From Artemia franciscana (taxonomy: Eukaryota > Arthropoda > Branchiopoda > Anostraca > Artemiidae): a stretch of DNA of 64,000 nt. The stretch is taken from NCBI RefSeq assembly GCF_032884065.1, contig NC_088872.1, positions 8,741,493-8,805,492 on the forward strand, written 5' to 3'. Under the pieces are notes generated by a model. The model ran no database searches and had not been told where the DNA came from. It worked only from the letters and a program-made list of their open reading frames with translations. A program made the position numbers and the translations under genes. This document shows positions 49,363-60,406 of this stretch, piece after piece (the stretch's first letter is position 1; each line of letters opens with the position of its first letter).

Positions 49363-49933
49363 ATCAAACAGTTCGTGGTAACGAACTGTAGTAAGGAGCG
49401 ACCCGGCTCAATAGCAACCAAAACTCTAAAAAATGGGTTTTGATATCAATAGCTACATCGAAAGAATCGCATTTTAATGCTGATTTTAAATATATAAGTT
49501 TCATCAAGTTTAGTTTTACCCATCGAAAGTTACGAGTCTGAGAAAATTTGCGTTATTTTAGAAAATAGGGGGAAACAGCCCCTAAAAGTCATAGAATCTT
49601 AACGAAAATAATACCATCAGATTCAGCGTACCATAGAACCCTACTGTAGAAGTTTCAAGCTCCTACCTACAAAACGTGGAATTTTGTATATTTTGCCAGA
49701 AGGCAGATCACGGATGCGTGTTTATTTGTTTGTTTTTGTTTTGTTTTTTTCCCATGGGTGATCGTACTGTTTTAAAAAGAAGACTTGAGAGAAAGAGTCA
49801 AACTTTAGCGTAGAGAGCGGGGCGTTGGTGAGAAAGAAGCCCCTTTCATATACGAAGTAATTTCTGTTCGTTTTAAGTTTTAATGTCGCTCCTTACTTTC
49901 AATTAAAAAAAACTTGTTTTTTTATTTAATTTC
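49363..49933 (+). mobile_element. Family A repeat, internally deleted
   Basis: Begins ATCAAACAGTTCGTGGTAAC, is intact to CCCATGGGTGATCGTA, then joins directly to CTGTTTTAAAAAGAAGACTT of the terminal hairpin module and ends TTTTTTTATTTAATTTC. Its size (about 570 bases) resembles the copy at 52382-52958, although the internal junctions differ. Confidence 0.9.
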
Positions 49934-50212
49934 ACAACAGAGATGATTATAATCTATGAGTTGTTGCTTGAGCTATACTAAAGAATTAAGCAGTTAAGAG
50001 TTACAAGAAAATTCCAAAACAAAAACTATAAAAACATATTCAGTTGGAACACGTAGTTAATTAAAACGAACAGGCTTTAGGAATCACACCAAGGAGTTTT
50101 AGTTTTAGAGACTTCTGAAAGTTTCAAAATTTGATCCTTTTTTACAGTCAAAAAACACATTTAATATAAATCCATGAGCTTCAGAATTCAAATGAGATAT
50201 TGATTTTCTACT

Positions 50213-50427
50213 TTATTGGCTAGTAATGGAATTAGAAAGCCCACACTTTACCCATCCATTGGTGCAAAAATACCTCTCTCTTCTTTGATTTGCTGCTATA
50301 AAATAAATTTTGACTCCCCATTGGGTAAGAATTTCGAAAGTCGCTCCTATTGGCTGAGGTAACAGCTTGCGCTTTCTAAGACTAAGTTGAAACATTCAGT
50401 TGTAAAATAATTTCAGATATATTCGAG
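50213..50427 (+). promoter_or_regulatory. Promoter-like region with four ATTGG boxes
   Basis: ATTGG (inverted CCAAT, the NF-Y site core) occurs at 50215, 50258, 50320 and 50349. TATAAAAT lies at 50298-50305, about 120 bases before the ATG at 50428. Four such boxes within 140 bases is more than expected by chance in AT-rich DNA, but no start site is shown. Confidence 0.4.
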
Positions 50428-50545
50428 ATGTCTTGTGTGAAAGAACAGCTTAAGGGAGAGGTGAAGAAGCCGGTGGTGGACCTGAAAGATCCCTTAAGAT
50501 CTTTGAATATATCTGGAAAAGATATTGGAAACATGATTTATACTG
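50428..50545 (+). CDS. Candidate first coding exon of a small unknown gene
   Basis: ATG at 50428 with G at -3 opens 39 codons (MSCVKEQLKGEVKKPVVDLK, then DPLRSLNISGKDIGNMIYT) and one extra base before G|GTAAGC. The composition is soluble and charged, unlike chance frames nearby. The exon ends in phase 1 and could join the exon at 63543, where the split codon becomes GCA. It follows the promoter-like region immediately. I do not recognise the protein. Confidence 0.45.
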
Positions 50546-51267
50546 GTAAGCTTAGGAAAAATTTTCGTTTTAATTCATTTTTACATCATCTCCTTTCAAA
50601 TTATTCTGGTAATCCATTTTCAAGGACACAAAGCGAGATTTCCGTTATAAATTCATGTGTTAAAAGTTGTGCTTTAAGTGTGGTGTTTGGTGTGTTTTTG
50701 TTTACATAATTTTTGCAAGCCAATGACAATGCTTCTTATTTATGGAGGAATAAAATTTAATTGAAATTAGAATCTTATTCACAAGGGAATTTGCATCGAA
50801 TGAATTGGCTAGTACGATGAACGTATACTATTCAAAACAGGATTGGTTCTTTTGTATGAAATTTTAAGCTTATAACAACAATAATATGTTTTTGAGTCAC
50901 AACATTTTTACAAGTAAATTCTCTGTTTCTCTGTCCTGTGCTTAGCATAAAAACAACATATCAACTTTTTATGGTGGACAATCATGATCGCACGAACATA
51001 TTATAGCCTCTTCGGGAACCAGCCTCAGACGAACCGAGTGTAATATTTTGATTTTATGTGAATGTAGAAATTTATGCTACAAATTCAATTGATTTTGTCT
51101 TATATTCGAAAGATTCTGTTTTCATTTCTAAGCTTCTTATGACTTTTCTTTCATGTCAGAAATAAGTTTTTTTTTATTCTTTTATAAAGAAATAATTTGT
51201 CTGTGTAGTCTGTTCTTAGCTTTCAAAAGCCCAAGACCTACTTTAATCAACATGATCATTACCAAAA

Positions 51268-51440
51268 GCTAAGGTTATATCCAGGGGGGCTCAAGCCTCC
51301 CGCCCCAGAGTTTTGTCCGACTCGTAAAACATAATAAAATTTTTTAAACACATTTTTGATGTGTTTTTAAAGCTAATTTATAAAATCCTATCGGACCCCC
51401 CCCCCCCCCCCCCCCCGAAGAAAAATCCTGGGTACACCTT
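51268..51440 (+). repeat. Family G repeat with C23 run
   Basis: Contains GGTTATATCCAGGGGGGCTC, CCGACTCGTAAAA, TTTTGATGTGTTTTTAAAGC, then a C23 run (51396-51418), matching 13992-14160. Confidence 0.7.
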
Positions 51441-51442
51441 TG

Positions 51443-51903
51443 CCAACAACTGCGCTATTTTTATTCTACAATTTCCCTTTAACCAGCCCAGAGGAGCCAA
51501 TTGCCTATATTTTTGACGATTCATTTGATCTTTTTCACGATTGAGGCATTTTTCATAAATTGTCTCAGTCAATGTCTTCAGTTCATTTCAATTCAGGGAT
51601 ATAACAGGTGATGAGACACATATTACATATGAAACGCCCAAAATCAAGTAACAATCAGAACAATGGATGAAAACAAATGAAATTAACAATTCAAAAAAAT
51701 GCTCAACTATAATAACGGTTTTTAGGACCGAAATGAGGTGTCCTATTACTTTTGGAGCCAAAAAAAAGAAAAAAAAAGTTACAGCTCCATTCAATTTTTG
51801 GAAGAGACATTTATTGACATTTTATACCACGCTCTTTCTCATTTATGACAATGTCAAAGGGATTGACCAAAAAATACCACGATTTTACACTACCTTAAGA
51901 TAG
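51443..51903. repeat. Tandem duplication, copy 1 (uninterrupted)
   Basis: Shares about 80-85% with 52005-53053 minus an insertion: AACTGCGCTATTTTTATTCT, CAGAGGAGCCA.TTGCCTATA, TCAGAACAATGGATGAAAAC, CTCTTTCTCATTTATGACAA. It holds no coding frame of note. It shows the state before the family A insertion in copy 2. Confidence 0.9.
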
Positions 51904-52004
51904 ATAAAGTGGATAGCTTCACTTACCTTGGTGCATCATAGACAGTGAAGTACCGTTGCCTTAGTAAAGAACGGTGTTTTTTTTATCTAGATCAGAGCAA
52001 CAAT

Positions 52005-53053
52005 TGCCAATAACTGCGCTATTTTTATTCTGCATTTTTTCCTTTAACCAACCCAGAGGAGCCAGTTGCCTATATTTTTGACGATTTATTTTGACCATTT
52101 TCAGGATTGAGCCATTTTTCATAAATTGTCACCGCCAATGTCTCCTCTTCAAGTCATTTCAGTTCAGGGAAATGGCAGGTGATGAGACACGTATTACATA
52201 TGAAATACCAGAAATCGAACGACAATCAGAACAATGGATGAAAACAAATGACTAACAATTCTAACAAATGCTCAACAATAACGACGGTTTTTGGGACCAA
52301 AATAGGGTGCCCTATTGCTTTAGGAGCTAAAAAAGACAAAAAAAAGTTATATCTCCAATCAACATTTAGAAGAGATTAATTAAGAAAAACAAGTTTTTTT
52401 AACGGAAAGTAAGGAGCGACATTAAAACTTAAAACAAACAGAAATTACTTTGTATACGAAAGGGGATGCTTCCTCCTCAATGCTCCGCTCTTTACGCTAA
52501 AGTTTGACTCTTTCTCTTAACTCTACTTTTTAAAACAGTAAAAAACTATACTGTTTAAAAAAAAAAAAGTACAAAAAAACAACAACAAATAAACACGTGA
52601 TCTGCGTGATCTGCCTTCTGGCAAAAAAAATACAAAATTCCACATTTTTACAGATAGGAGATTGAAACTTCTACAATAAAATTCTCTGATACGCTGAATC
52701 TGATGGTGTAATTTTTGTTAAGATTTTATGACTTTTAGAGGGTGTTTCTCATTATTTTCTAAAATAAGGCAAAATGTCTCAGGCTCGTAACTTTTGACGG
52801 GTAAGACTAAACTTGATGAAACTTACATATTTAAAATTAGCATTAAAATGTGATTCTTTTGATATAGCTTTTGATATCAAAATTCCATTTTTTAGAGTTT
52901 TGGTTACTATTGAGCCGGGTCGCTCCTTACTGTAGTTCATTACCACGAACTGTTTGATATTAATTCACATTTTATACCCTGCTCTTTCTCATTTATGACA
53001 ATGTCAAGGGGACTGAGCAAAGAAGTACCACGAATTTACACTATCCTTGGTAA
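52005..53053. repeat. Tandem duplication, copy 2 (split by a family A element)
   Basis: Copy 2 matches copy 1 up to AGAAGAG before 52375 and again from CACATTTTATACC after 52965. Between them lies the reverse family A copy, flanked by ATTAATT on both sides. Confidence 0.9.
52382..52958 (-). mobile_element. Family A repeat with defined ends and 7-bp target duplication
   Basis: The target duplication ATTAATT lies at 52375-52381 and 52959-52965. On its own strand the 577-base element begins ATCAAACAGTTCGTGGTAAC and ends CTTTCCGTTAAAAAAACTTG plus TTTTTCTT. It has no terminal inverted repeats; instead there is a hairpin near each end (CAGTTCGTggtaACGAACTG at the head, an A-run/T-run stem at the tail). 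It has an internal deletion like the copy at 49363. Confidence 0.9.
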
Positions 53054-53649
53054 TATAACAATGTTTTTCTAATTATTTACATGTATTTTTTTATATAGCC
53101 AATTGATTGTTAAACAAAAATGGTCCTCGAAGACAATTTATTTCCTAGTATTTATAGCTTTACTGTATATGTAGTTTTTGACCAGCTATTTGATGGTGTT
53201 CATTGAATATTCCTATGGACTGGAGAGAGGATGAAATTTTTTCATTTTCCCAGATACGGTTAGTCACTGAAGCGTGTTTTGTTTGTTTATGGTTTTTCTT
53301 TTCAAAATGTTGACTCTGTCAAAGCAGTGGTCGTAGACTATCAGGAGATGCCTCGTCAAAACTGAAATTTCTCCAACACATTTTGGCGGGAAACAGAACT
53401 ATGGTCCAGAATAGTGGGAAGAGGCCAAAATGCCAACCAGCAAACACTTTAAGACTGCCAATCGGTTTCAACCTATCAAAGGGCTACGTTAATATCCTCC
53501 TAGTTTCAAAAGCCATGGCAGCACGGAGTGGCACATTATTGCCTCAAAATATATATTTCGTTACTTGACGGGAGTATTACTATTATATCATTAGTGCAGT
53601 AAGTATTAGTACGGGAGTATTACTATTATATAGTATTACTATTACGGGA
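53054..53649. other. No gene seen
   Basis: A 61-codon frame at 53383-53568 has no splice borders or recognised family. A short GGGAGTATTACTATTATAT duplication is present at about 53570-53640. Confidence 0.4.
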
Positions 53650-54430
53650 ATTAAAAGTACTAGTGTCGTTTTTAAGTAACCAAAAAATTGAAGAGTACCT
53701 AGGCACCCTCCCCCACCGTTTTTCCCCAAAATCATGCGTTCAAAATTTTGAGAGTCATTTTGTCCATCATAGTTGAAAGACCCAATAACTATGACTTTGG
53801 GTATAACATATCCCCCTCACAGCCCCAGGGGATAGGTCTTTAAGTCATAAAATGTATCCACTTTTTACGTATATTATTTTTTATTGGTATCTATATATAT
53901 ATTTTTGGGTGGCGGGGGGAGGGGCGAATTTTGCTGATGGTTTTTCTAAGTGGGAATCTCCCATGGGAGGGAAGTTTCGAGGGAGTGAACTTGTCAGAGA
54001 AAATTATAAACTGGGGGAATTTGCCAGGATTCATATGCACAATTCTTTTTATATGTCTTGCTTTCTCATTTCCGTCTCAATTTTACGCAGAGAGTTGTTA
54101 AAGAATAATTGTCCTGGGGAGATTTTCACCGGAATTGAATGGTCTAGAGGATATTCTCTTTGGGAGGGGTTTCTTTCTGGAGATGGGGTCAGATTTTCTG
54201 GCACTATTTAAAAAAAAATCAGAAATTAAATAAAAAAACAAGTTTTATTCAACTGAAAGTAAGGAGCAACATTAAAACTTAAAACAAAAACCAGATATTC
54301 TTATGCATATGAAGGGGGTTTCCCCCTCCTCAAAACCTACGCTAAAGTTCAATTTTTTGTCCCAATTCCTTAAGAATGACTCCTGAAACACAAGGGCCTT
54401 TTAATTAAAGCATTAAGACGCTTTTTAAAA
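53650..54430 (+). mobile_element. Family A repeat, middle and tail only, diverged
   Basis: Begins in the middle (TTTTTAAGTAACCAAAAAAT, CACCCTCCCCCACCG), passes the G-rich section and a CTGAAAGTAAGGAGCAACAT module, and ends in an inverted AATTCCTTAAGAATGACTCC stretch. Confidence 0.75.
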
Positions 54431-56035
54431 TTACTAAGAAACTTTACTGCAGTGTATACTGCTGTGGAAAAAACTTCACTGCTATGGATGAACGTATAGA
54501 ACCTGGAACAAACATACATTAAAATTAATGACGAAGTCAAGCTTAAAACAGACATAAATTACAACAAATAAGAATAGGACTACACCTCCCCACCATCCCA
54601 ATACCCTCTAGAGGTTAGAGCCTTATTTGTGACTAACCGGAAACAAAATATATTTTATACATATTTTCGTTCATTATAAGATCGAAAAATCAAAATTTGT
54701 CAAGACTTTCAGGAATTGATATTATTGCATTTCAAACATTCAGTCTAGTTTCGTTGGTCTGATATTAAGTAAATTTTTAATCAAACTGCTTTCCGTATCT
54801 TTCTTTACATTTTTATCAATATTCCTTATCCTTTCTTGTATTTTTACCTTTGTCAATGTTCGTTTTAAAAGTGCTACTTAGACATTAGTTTTCTGTATAT
54901 TGGAATGAAATATAATCGAAGGAAAGCAAAAGAGATTGGGCCACGGCAAAGTAGCGTTCTTAGCCATTTTTTAGAGCAAAACAAAACTTTGGCTCAAAGA
55001 GGACCAAAAGCCAATCGAGTAGATAAAGGTAGCCAATCTGTTTAGAATTATTGGAAAACTATATATGAACTGTGGTGCATTCGTTCCTAAGGAGGTACAG
55101 TCTCTACAAAATAAACGGTCAATATAGACCATTATTTTTAACGCTTTATTAGACAGAGCTGATTTATCTGAAGCATCATAAAATTATGCACTATGGCGTA
55201 TAATTACGCATCAGTTATTACGAAAGATGGATAGTGAATTTTCCTGTGGGCGGAGAAGGTAGCGCCCGTGGTGCCTAATAAATTGAATTTTATTCCCAAA
55301 TTTCGTAACTTTCTGCGAGTCTTCAGACAATGCTGAAGGAATGCTGAATTTATCCTCTAATATCCCTTCATTCTGAAGAATTTTTTTGACAATAGGAGTC
55401 ATAGCTCCTCTTTTATTGCAGAAATAGCTTTGGCGTGCTACAAAAACTGCTTGTCTGCTTAAAAGGGGAGCGAGGGGGTGCCGTAAAATTCATGTGGACA
55501 TTTAAGTTCCCACACCCCTTCTGATTAAGGTTTGAAGGGGTACAAAATTTTATAGATTATTAATCATTTTTAACGCAGAGTTATGCGGATATTAAACTTG
55601 AACGTAGAAAGAAGGGGCGAAGGAGGGAATGGTAGGCTCACTCACATTTAAGAGAGTATAGGATGAGATAGTTCGCAGTTACAAATTGTAAGTAAAGATA
55701 GAACCTTGTCAACAGAAACCGAAAAGTCCTAAAACAAATTTTTGGCCGCAGTTCATGCAACAATACAATCTATTATTTTTACTAGTGCTACTTCTAACAA
55801 ATTACCAAACGGGTAAAGACTAGCTAGCATTTATCGTTTCTAATCTAGCAACTATTATTAATTTTGAAGTTGCTCAGCAGTAGCTTAAAAAATAAATATA
55901 GTACTAGATTTTACAGTCCCTGCCGCCTCTGCTGATCTCCGTTTCGGTAATTACGTATTATCCAGAACATACACGAGAAGACACGTTAGAGGACAACTAT
56001 CCTGAGCTTTTGCAGACCCTTCCTGCTTACCTTCC
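54431..56035. other. No confirmed gene; two open but unassigned stretches
   Basis: A - strand frame at 55211-55440 reads NKRGAMTPIVKKILQNEGIL and onward without a recognised family. A + stretch near 54970-55110 has protein-like pieces (EDQKPIE, IKVANLFRIIGKLYMN) broken by stops. Both could be very old mobile-element remains. Confidence 0.3.
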
Positions 56036-56039
56036 CAAA

Positions 56040-56212
56040 ATTTCTTCGGGTACCTGTTTAGAGCTGGGTCAGCTCCGGCAGAGCTTACATAGTCACGCCC
56101 CTGACCCGTGTTTCAAACCAAATAACCAGCGACACCAAAACTCGAACCCCTGCCCTCACGGACAAAGGGTTTATAGTCTAGCATGCTAACCAATCGATTA
56201 GGGTGGCATTTC
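56040..56212 (-). repeat. tRNA-derived SINE, copy 2
   Basis: The complement reads GCCACCCTAATCGATTGGTT (degenerate box A region), then CCTTTGTCCGTGAGGGCAGG, GGGGTTCGAGT (box B), and the body GGGTCAGGGGCGTGACTATG ... CCCAGCTCTAAACAGGTACC. The body matches copy 1 at 1-158 at about 80%. The box A area is more decayed than in copy 1. Confidence 0.7.
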
Positions 56213-56959
56213 AGAGCAGAAGCAGAAACGTTTAGCAAATGAAAATTCGAAGAACTTTAGAAAAAAGGGTTAAATTCCCACAAAATGCGGTGCAATCTTG
56301 ACCGAAATTATGCAATAAAATTTGATATAAATAACAGCCCTAAAACCTCAATATACGAAATATTAAGTCTCTTATTTTTACCGAGGAGGATGGTCATTCA
56401 TACTTTTTTCCCGGGGGTTATTTCATCAAACTAGTTGTCATGATTTTTTTGAAGATGACTCACTTGAGTGGAGATTTAAAAATCTATTCCTTTTAAAGCA
56501 ACAAAACAGATTACAAGAAAGTGCCGAATTTTAGCATTTTTATTCGTAAACAGTAAGTTTGGCCCAGGCATATCTAAAATTTTATCGAACAAAGATTTAG
56601 ACGGAAAGGAGTACACAAGGCCTTAAAACTGTTTTATCCCATATATTCTGACTTTACAAAAGAGTTGACTAAAATGTATTTAATGAATATTCAGATTCAA
56701 CTTCTGACCCCCCTTCATTAGGGGGGAAGGGGGAAATGCGTGGATGAATAAAGGATGAAGCATGTGGTATGGGGACAAGACTTTCCATTTTAGTGCAGAG
56801 ACAATAATCTATTATGAATGACTGTGCTTCAATTCAAAAATAAAATAGCCTACTGCCTACGCTAAATGAGCTTATTTTCTCAGAGTTTTCTATATAAAGC
56901 TGAATTTTGCTGTAAAGAGAGAGATTTAATAGAGTGATAGCCCTCGTTACACCGAGGTT
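56213..56959. other. No gene seen
   Basis: No exon or shared repeat recognised. Confidence 0.4.
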
Positions 56960-58985
56960 AATTTTAGTTTGGTACTAAAAACAACCAGAATTAAAAAAAA
57001 ATTATTTAAATAAAGCGAAGACAGGCGAAAATTCTTACCAAGAACAAAAACAATTCCGTATGAGAGAGGGGTTGCCCCTTCCTCATCAGCCCCCTTTACC
57101 TTGAGGTTTCATTTTCCCCTTTGCACTAATGACTTAAGGGAATACTCAAACACAATCGCCTTTTCGCTTTTTTAAGTACTTTTTACAATGTCTCAAGAAT
57201 GGGGAGTTTAATGACGGGCATTTACTTTAAACACTAAATTTTGTATACAAAAGTTTTGAACAGTAATTTGCCAGTAAATTTGAATAGTAATTTGCAAGTA
57301 AAAAATAAATAGTAATTAACCTATGAACACTTTTGTTGGACACATACATACTTTCGGTAAAGTGCTTTCAAAGTTTAGAGCAGAGATAAACTCCCCTCTT
57401 GTTCTTTTTGTTTCGATTTTTCTGTTAACTTTGCAACCTCAAGAGCCAAAGCCTTCTCTCTGTCTTCTTAGTTTTTAATAGAGCTTCAAGGTTTTGCCTC
57501 AGCAACATCCTCAGCAATATTAGCAACATCCTTGACTGTTGGTTGCAAACCTGATGTTTAGTACCCGGTAGCAAACCCGGTGTTTTATTAGCGAAGGATT
57601 TTAACATCTGTTTCCCTTCTCTATCCTGTAAAGCAAAATAAAATTCTGTCAATACGGATTAAAAACCTAAATAGATAAACACACTAAAGAGAAACTATTT
57701 GGTTAAAAAACAACAAAAAATAACGACAAAAATAAGGGTTGAGATAAGGGGACAAACACCTCGTACAAGGAATACTTTGCTTGTTTTAAGCTTTGCTGCC
57801 TTTCTCAACTTTCATTGAAAAAAACTTGTTTTCCTTTTAATGTAATATTCAGAGGAAACAGAAGCTTACATTCTTTTTCAGTTATTCAAAATAATTTGTT
57901 ATCTTATAATTTTCACACAAAAGTATTTTGGATAAATTTGGGCTAAAATTGTCTGAGAAGGACCCTCATACTTTAAATTCTAATTCAACTGACTCCAACC
58001 CTATTGTTAAGACCTCTGGCATGACAAAATTACACCAAAAACCCCTTCCATCCCATAAAATGACACCTATCTATAGCTATCCTTCTCCGAGAAAATCATA
58101 ATTGTGTGTCTTCATATATGAATAGATAAAAGCCACAATCTAGGCTTCTCAGACATGTTGAAACTAAAGAAGGATTTTCCATAGATCGCACCCTATTTTA
58201 CGATTGTTTTTTCCTATTTTTAAGAAGGCAAATTTTCTTATGCTAATAACTTTTGACAATTGACCTAAACCTAACTAATTTCAAATGTTTGGAATTACTA
58301 TAAAAATAGATAATTCTCATTATGTGCATATGACTTTTATTTAGTTTTCGAACTTCCATATTTAACGGTTTTACTTTTTGCACATGAGGGTCAAGTTTTA
58401 CTTATCAATAATTATCATGATAGATTTGATTAGTAATAGCGTTGTAATGTAAATTAGTTAGTCGTTAGAAAACCTGCAAACATATTTGCTAATGTGACTG
58501 CAAACATTTTGTTAGTAGTTTGTTTGGCTTTGTATTAAGTAAGTAAAAGCAATTACTGGTAATTTCAGAGCAGAGGAAAAACCGAATAGATACAAATTTT
58601 AAAAAAATACTCTGCATATTGTCATTATCACCTCTCCATGTTTGAATTAGCTGGCTTACAGGTAGATTATCTAATGTAGTTGGAAATAATGAAAACAAAT
58701 TTGCTGATGTGATCATTAAGTAATTCAAAATAATTAGTTGTAATTTCAGAGCGGAGGAAAAACCGGATAGATAAAAAAAAATATGCAACATATTGTAATC
58801 GTCACCTCTCCATGTTTGAATTCGCTGGCTTAGGTCTACAGCTGGATTACCTAATTTATTTGCCAATAATATAAACAAATTTGCTGATGTGATCACACAA
58901 AGGAGTTTAATGACGGGAATTTGCTTTAAACACTAAATTTTGTATATAAAAGTTTTGAGCAGTAATTTGCAAGCAACATAAATAC
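56960..58985. repeat. Family B repeat, copy 1, with family A-like modules
   Basis: 57740-58900 aligns with 62340-63370 at perhaps 70-75% (TTAAGCTTTGCTG, AAGCTTACAT, ACCTCTGGCA.GA.AAAATTA, CTATCCTT.TC.GAGAA, CTCAGACATG.TGAAACTA). Upstream at 57000-57180 sits a distant family A-like module (GAGAGGGGTTGCCCCTTCCT). An 80-bp phrase (GAGTTTAATGACGGG, TTTAAACACTAAATTTTGTA) occurs at 57198-57290 and again at 58911-58985. Within it, a unit of about 180 bases (CACCTCTCCATGTTTGAATT) is tandemly doubled at 58543-58895. Confidence 0.75.
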
Positions 58986-58993
58986 TCCCCTAC

Positions 58994-59850
58994 ATCAAAC
59001 AGTTCGTGGTAACGAACTGTAGTAAGGAGCGATCCGGCTCAATAGTAACCAAAACTCTAAAAAATTGAATTTTGGTATCAATAGCTACATCAAAAGAATT
59101 GCATTTTAATGCTGATTTTAAATATATAAGTTTCATCAAGTTTAGTCTTACCCATCAAAAGTTACGAGCCTGAGAAAATTTGCCTTATTTAGGAAAATAG
59201 GAGGAAACACCCCCTAAAAGTCGTAGGATCTTAACGAAAATGACACCATCAGATTCAGAGTATTAGAGAACCCTACTGTAGAAGTTTCAAGCTCCTATCT
59301 ACAAAAATGTGGAATTTTGCATTTTTTGCCAGAAGACAAATCACGGGTGCGTGTTTATTTGTTTGTTTGTTTTTGTTTTTTTTTCCCAGGGGTCATCGTA
59401 TCGACCAAGTGGTCTAGAATGTCGCAAGAGGGCTCATTCTAACGTAAATGAAAAGTTCTAGTGCCCTTTTTAAGTGACCAAAAAAATTGGAGGGCATCTA
59501 GGCCCCCTCCCGCGCTCATTTTTTCCCCAAAGTCAACGGATCAAAATTTTGAGATAGCCATTTTGTTCAGCGTAGTCAAAAATCATAATAACTATGTATT
59601 TGGGGATGACTTACTCCCCCACAGTTCCTGGGGGAGGGGCTGCAAGTTACAAACTTCAACCAGTGTTTACATATAATAATGGTTATTGGGAAGTGTACAG
59701 ACGTTTTCAGGGGGATTTTTTTGGTTTTGGGGGTAGGGTTGAGGGAGGGGGCTATGTGGGAGGATCTTTCCTTGGTGAAATATGCCATGGGGGAAAAAAT
59801 TCAATGAAAAGGGCGCAGGACGAATCTGGTCACGTTAGAAAAAAACGTCA
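58994..59850 (+). mobile_element. Family A repeat, head and middle
   Basis: Begins ATCAAACAGTTCGTGGTAAC and is colinear with the copy at 10765 through the G-rich middle, ending after AAAAGGGCGCAGGA. The tail modules are missing. Confidence 0.9.
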
Positions 59851-60155
59851 AATTCAGAGCTTAATATACAATGCTGGGTGTTCGGAGCCTCTCTATTATG
59901 GAGTATAATTTGAAAATAACACAACTATACGAGCGATAAAACATATATACCACAACCATAACTCAAGTAACGAAAGAACTGCTAAGAGATAACACAACTA
60001 TAAAGCGAAAACAAGTGAAAACTAACGGGAAAATAAACGAACTGAGAGGTGGAAGGGGCCCAGAGAAAAAATATAATCCTTTTTCAATTTTGACCCTAAC
60101 TTCCGCAAAGGAGTAATAATGTCAGAAGCCCCGAAATACCGAATTATTTTCTTTT
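59851..60155. other. No gene seen
   Basis: AT-rich, with a short duplicated AACACAACTATA phrase at 59920-60002. Confidence 0.4.
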
Positions 60156-60240
60156 CAAACAGTTCGTGGTAAAGAACTGTAGTAAGGGGCGACCCGGCTC
60201 AATAGTAAACGGAACTCTAAAAAACGGAATTCTTTAGCGC
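60156..60240 (+). mobile_element. Family A head fragment
   Basis: TCAAACAGTTCGTGGTAAAG through AAAAAACGGAATTCT, about 80 bases only. Confidence 0.85.
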
Positions 60241-60302
60241 TAAGATCAAAGATAAAATATAAGATAATCTGTAAAATAAAATCTAAAACTAACAAGTAAA
60301 AA

Positions 60303-60304
<2 letters not shown>

Positions 60305-60398
<94 letters not shown>

Positions 60399-60405
60399 TA
60401 TATAT
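60305..60405. repeat. (AT)n microsatellite
   Basis: About 50 AT units with one GAT break near the end, lying directly before a family A head. Confidence 0.95.
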
Positions 60406-60406
60406 A

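Noticed and set aside
53383-53568. A 61-codon + frame after a TTTTGGCGGGAAA phrase that resembles an E2F site
   Set aside because: A single motif is not enough for a promoter, and the frame has no donor, family or partner.
57425-57652. A 75-codon - strand frame with KTPGLLPGTKHQ
   Set aside because: It lies inside family B-associated repeat DNA and contains internal duplicated phrases; no splice borders or family likeness.
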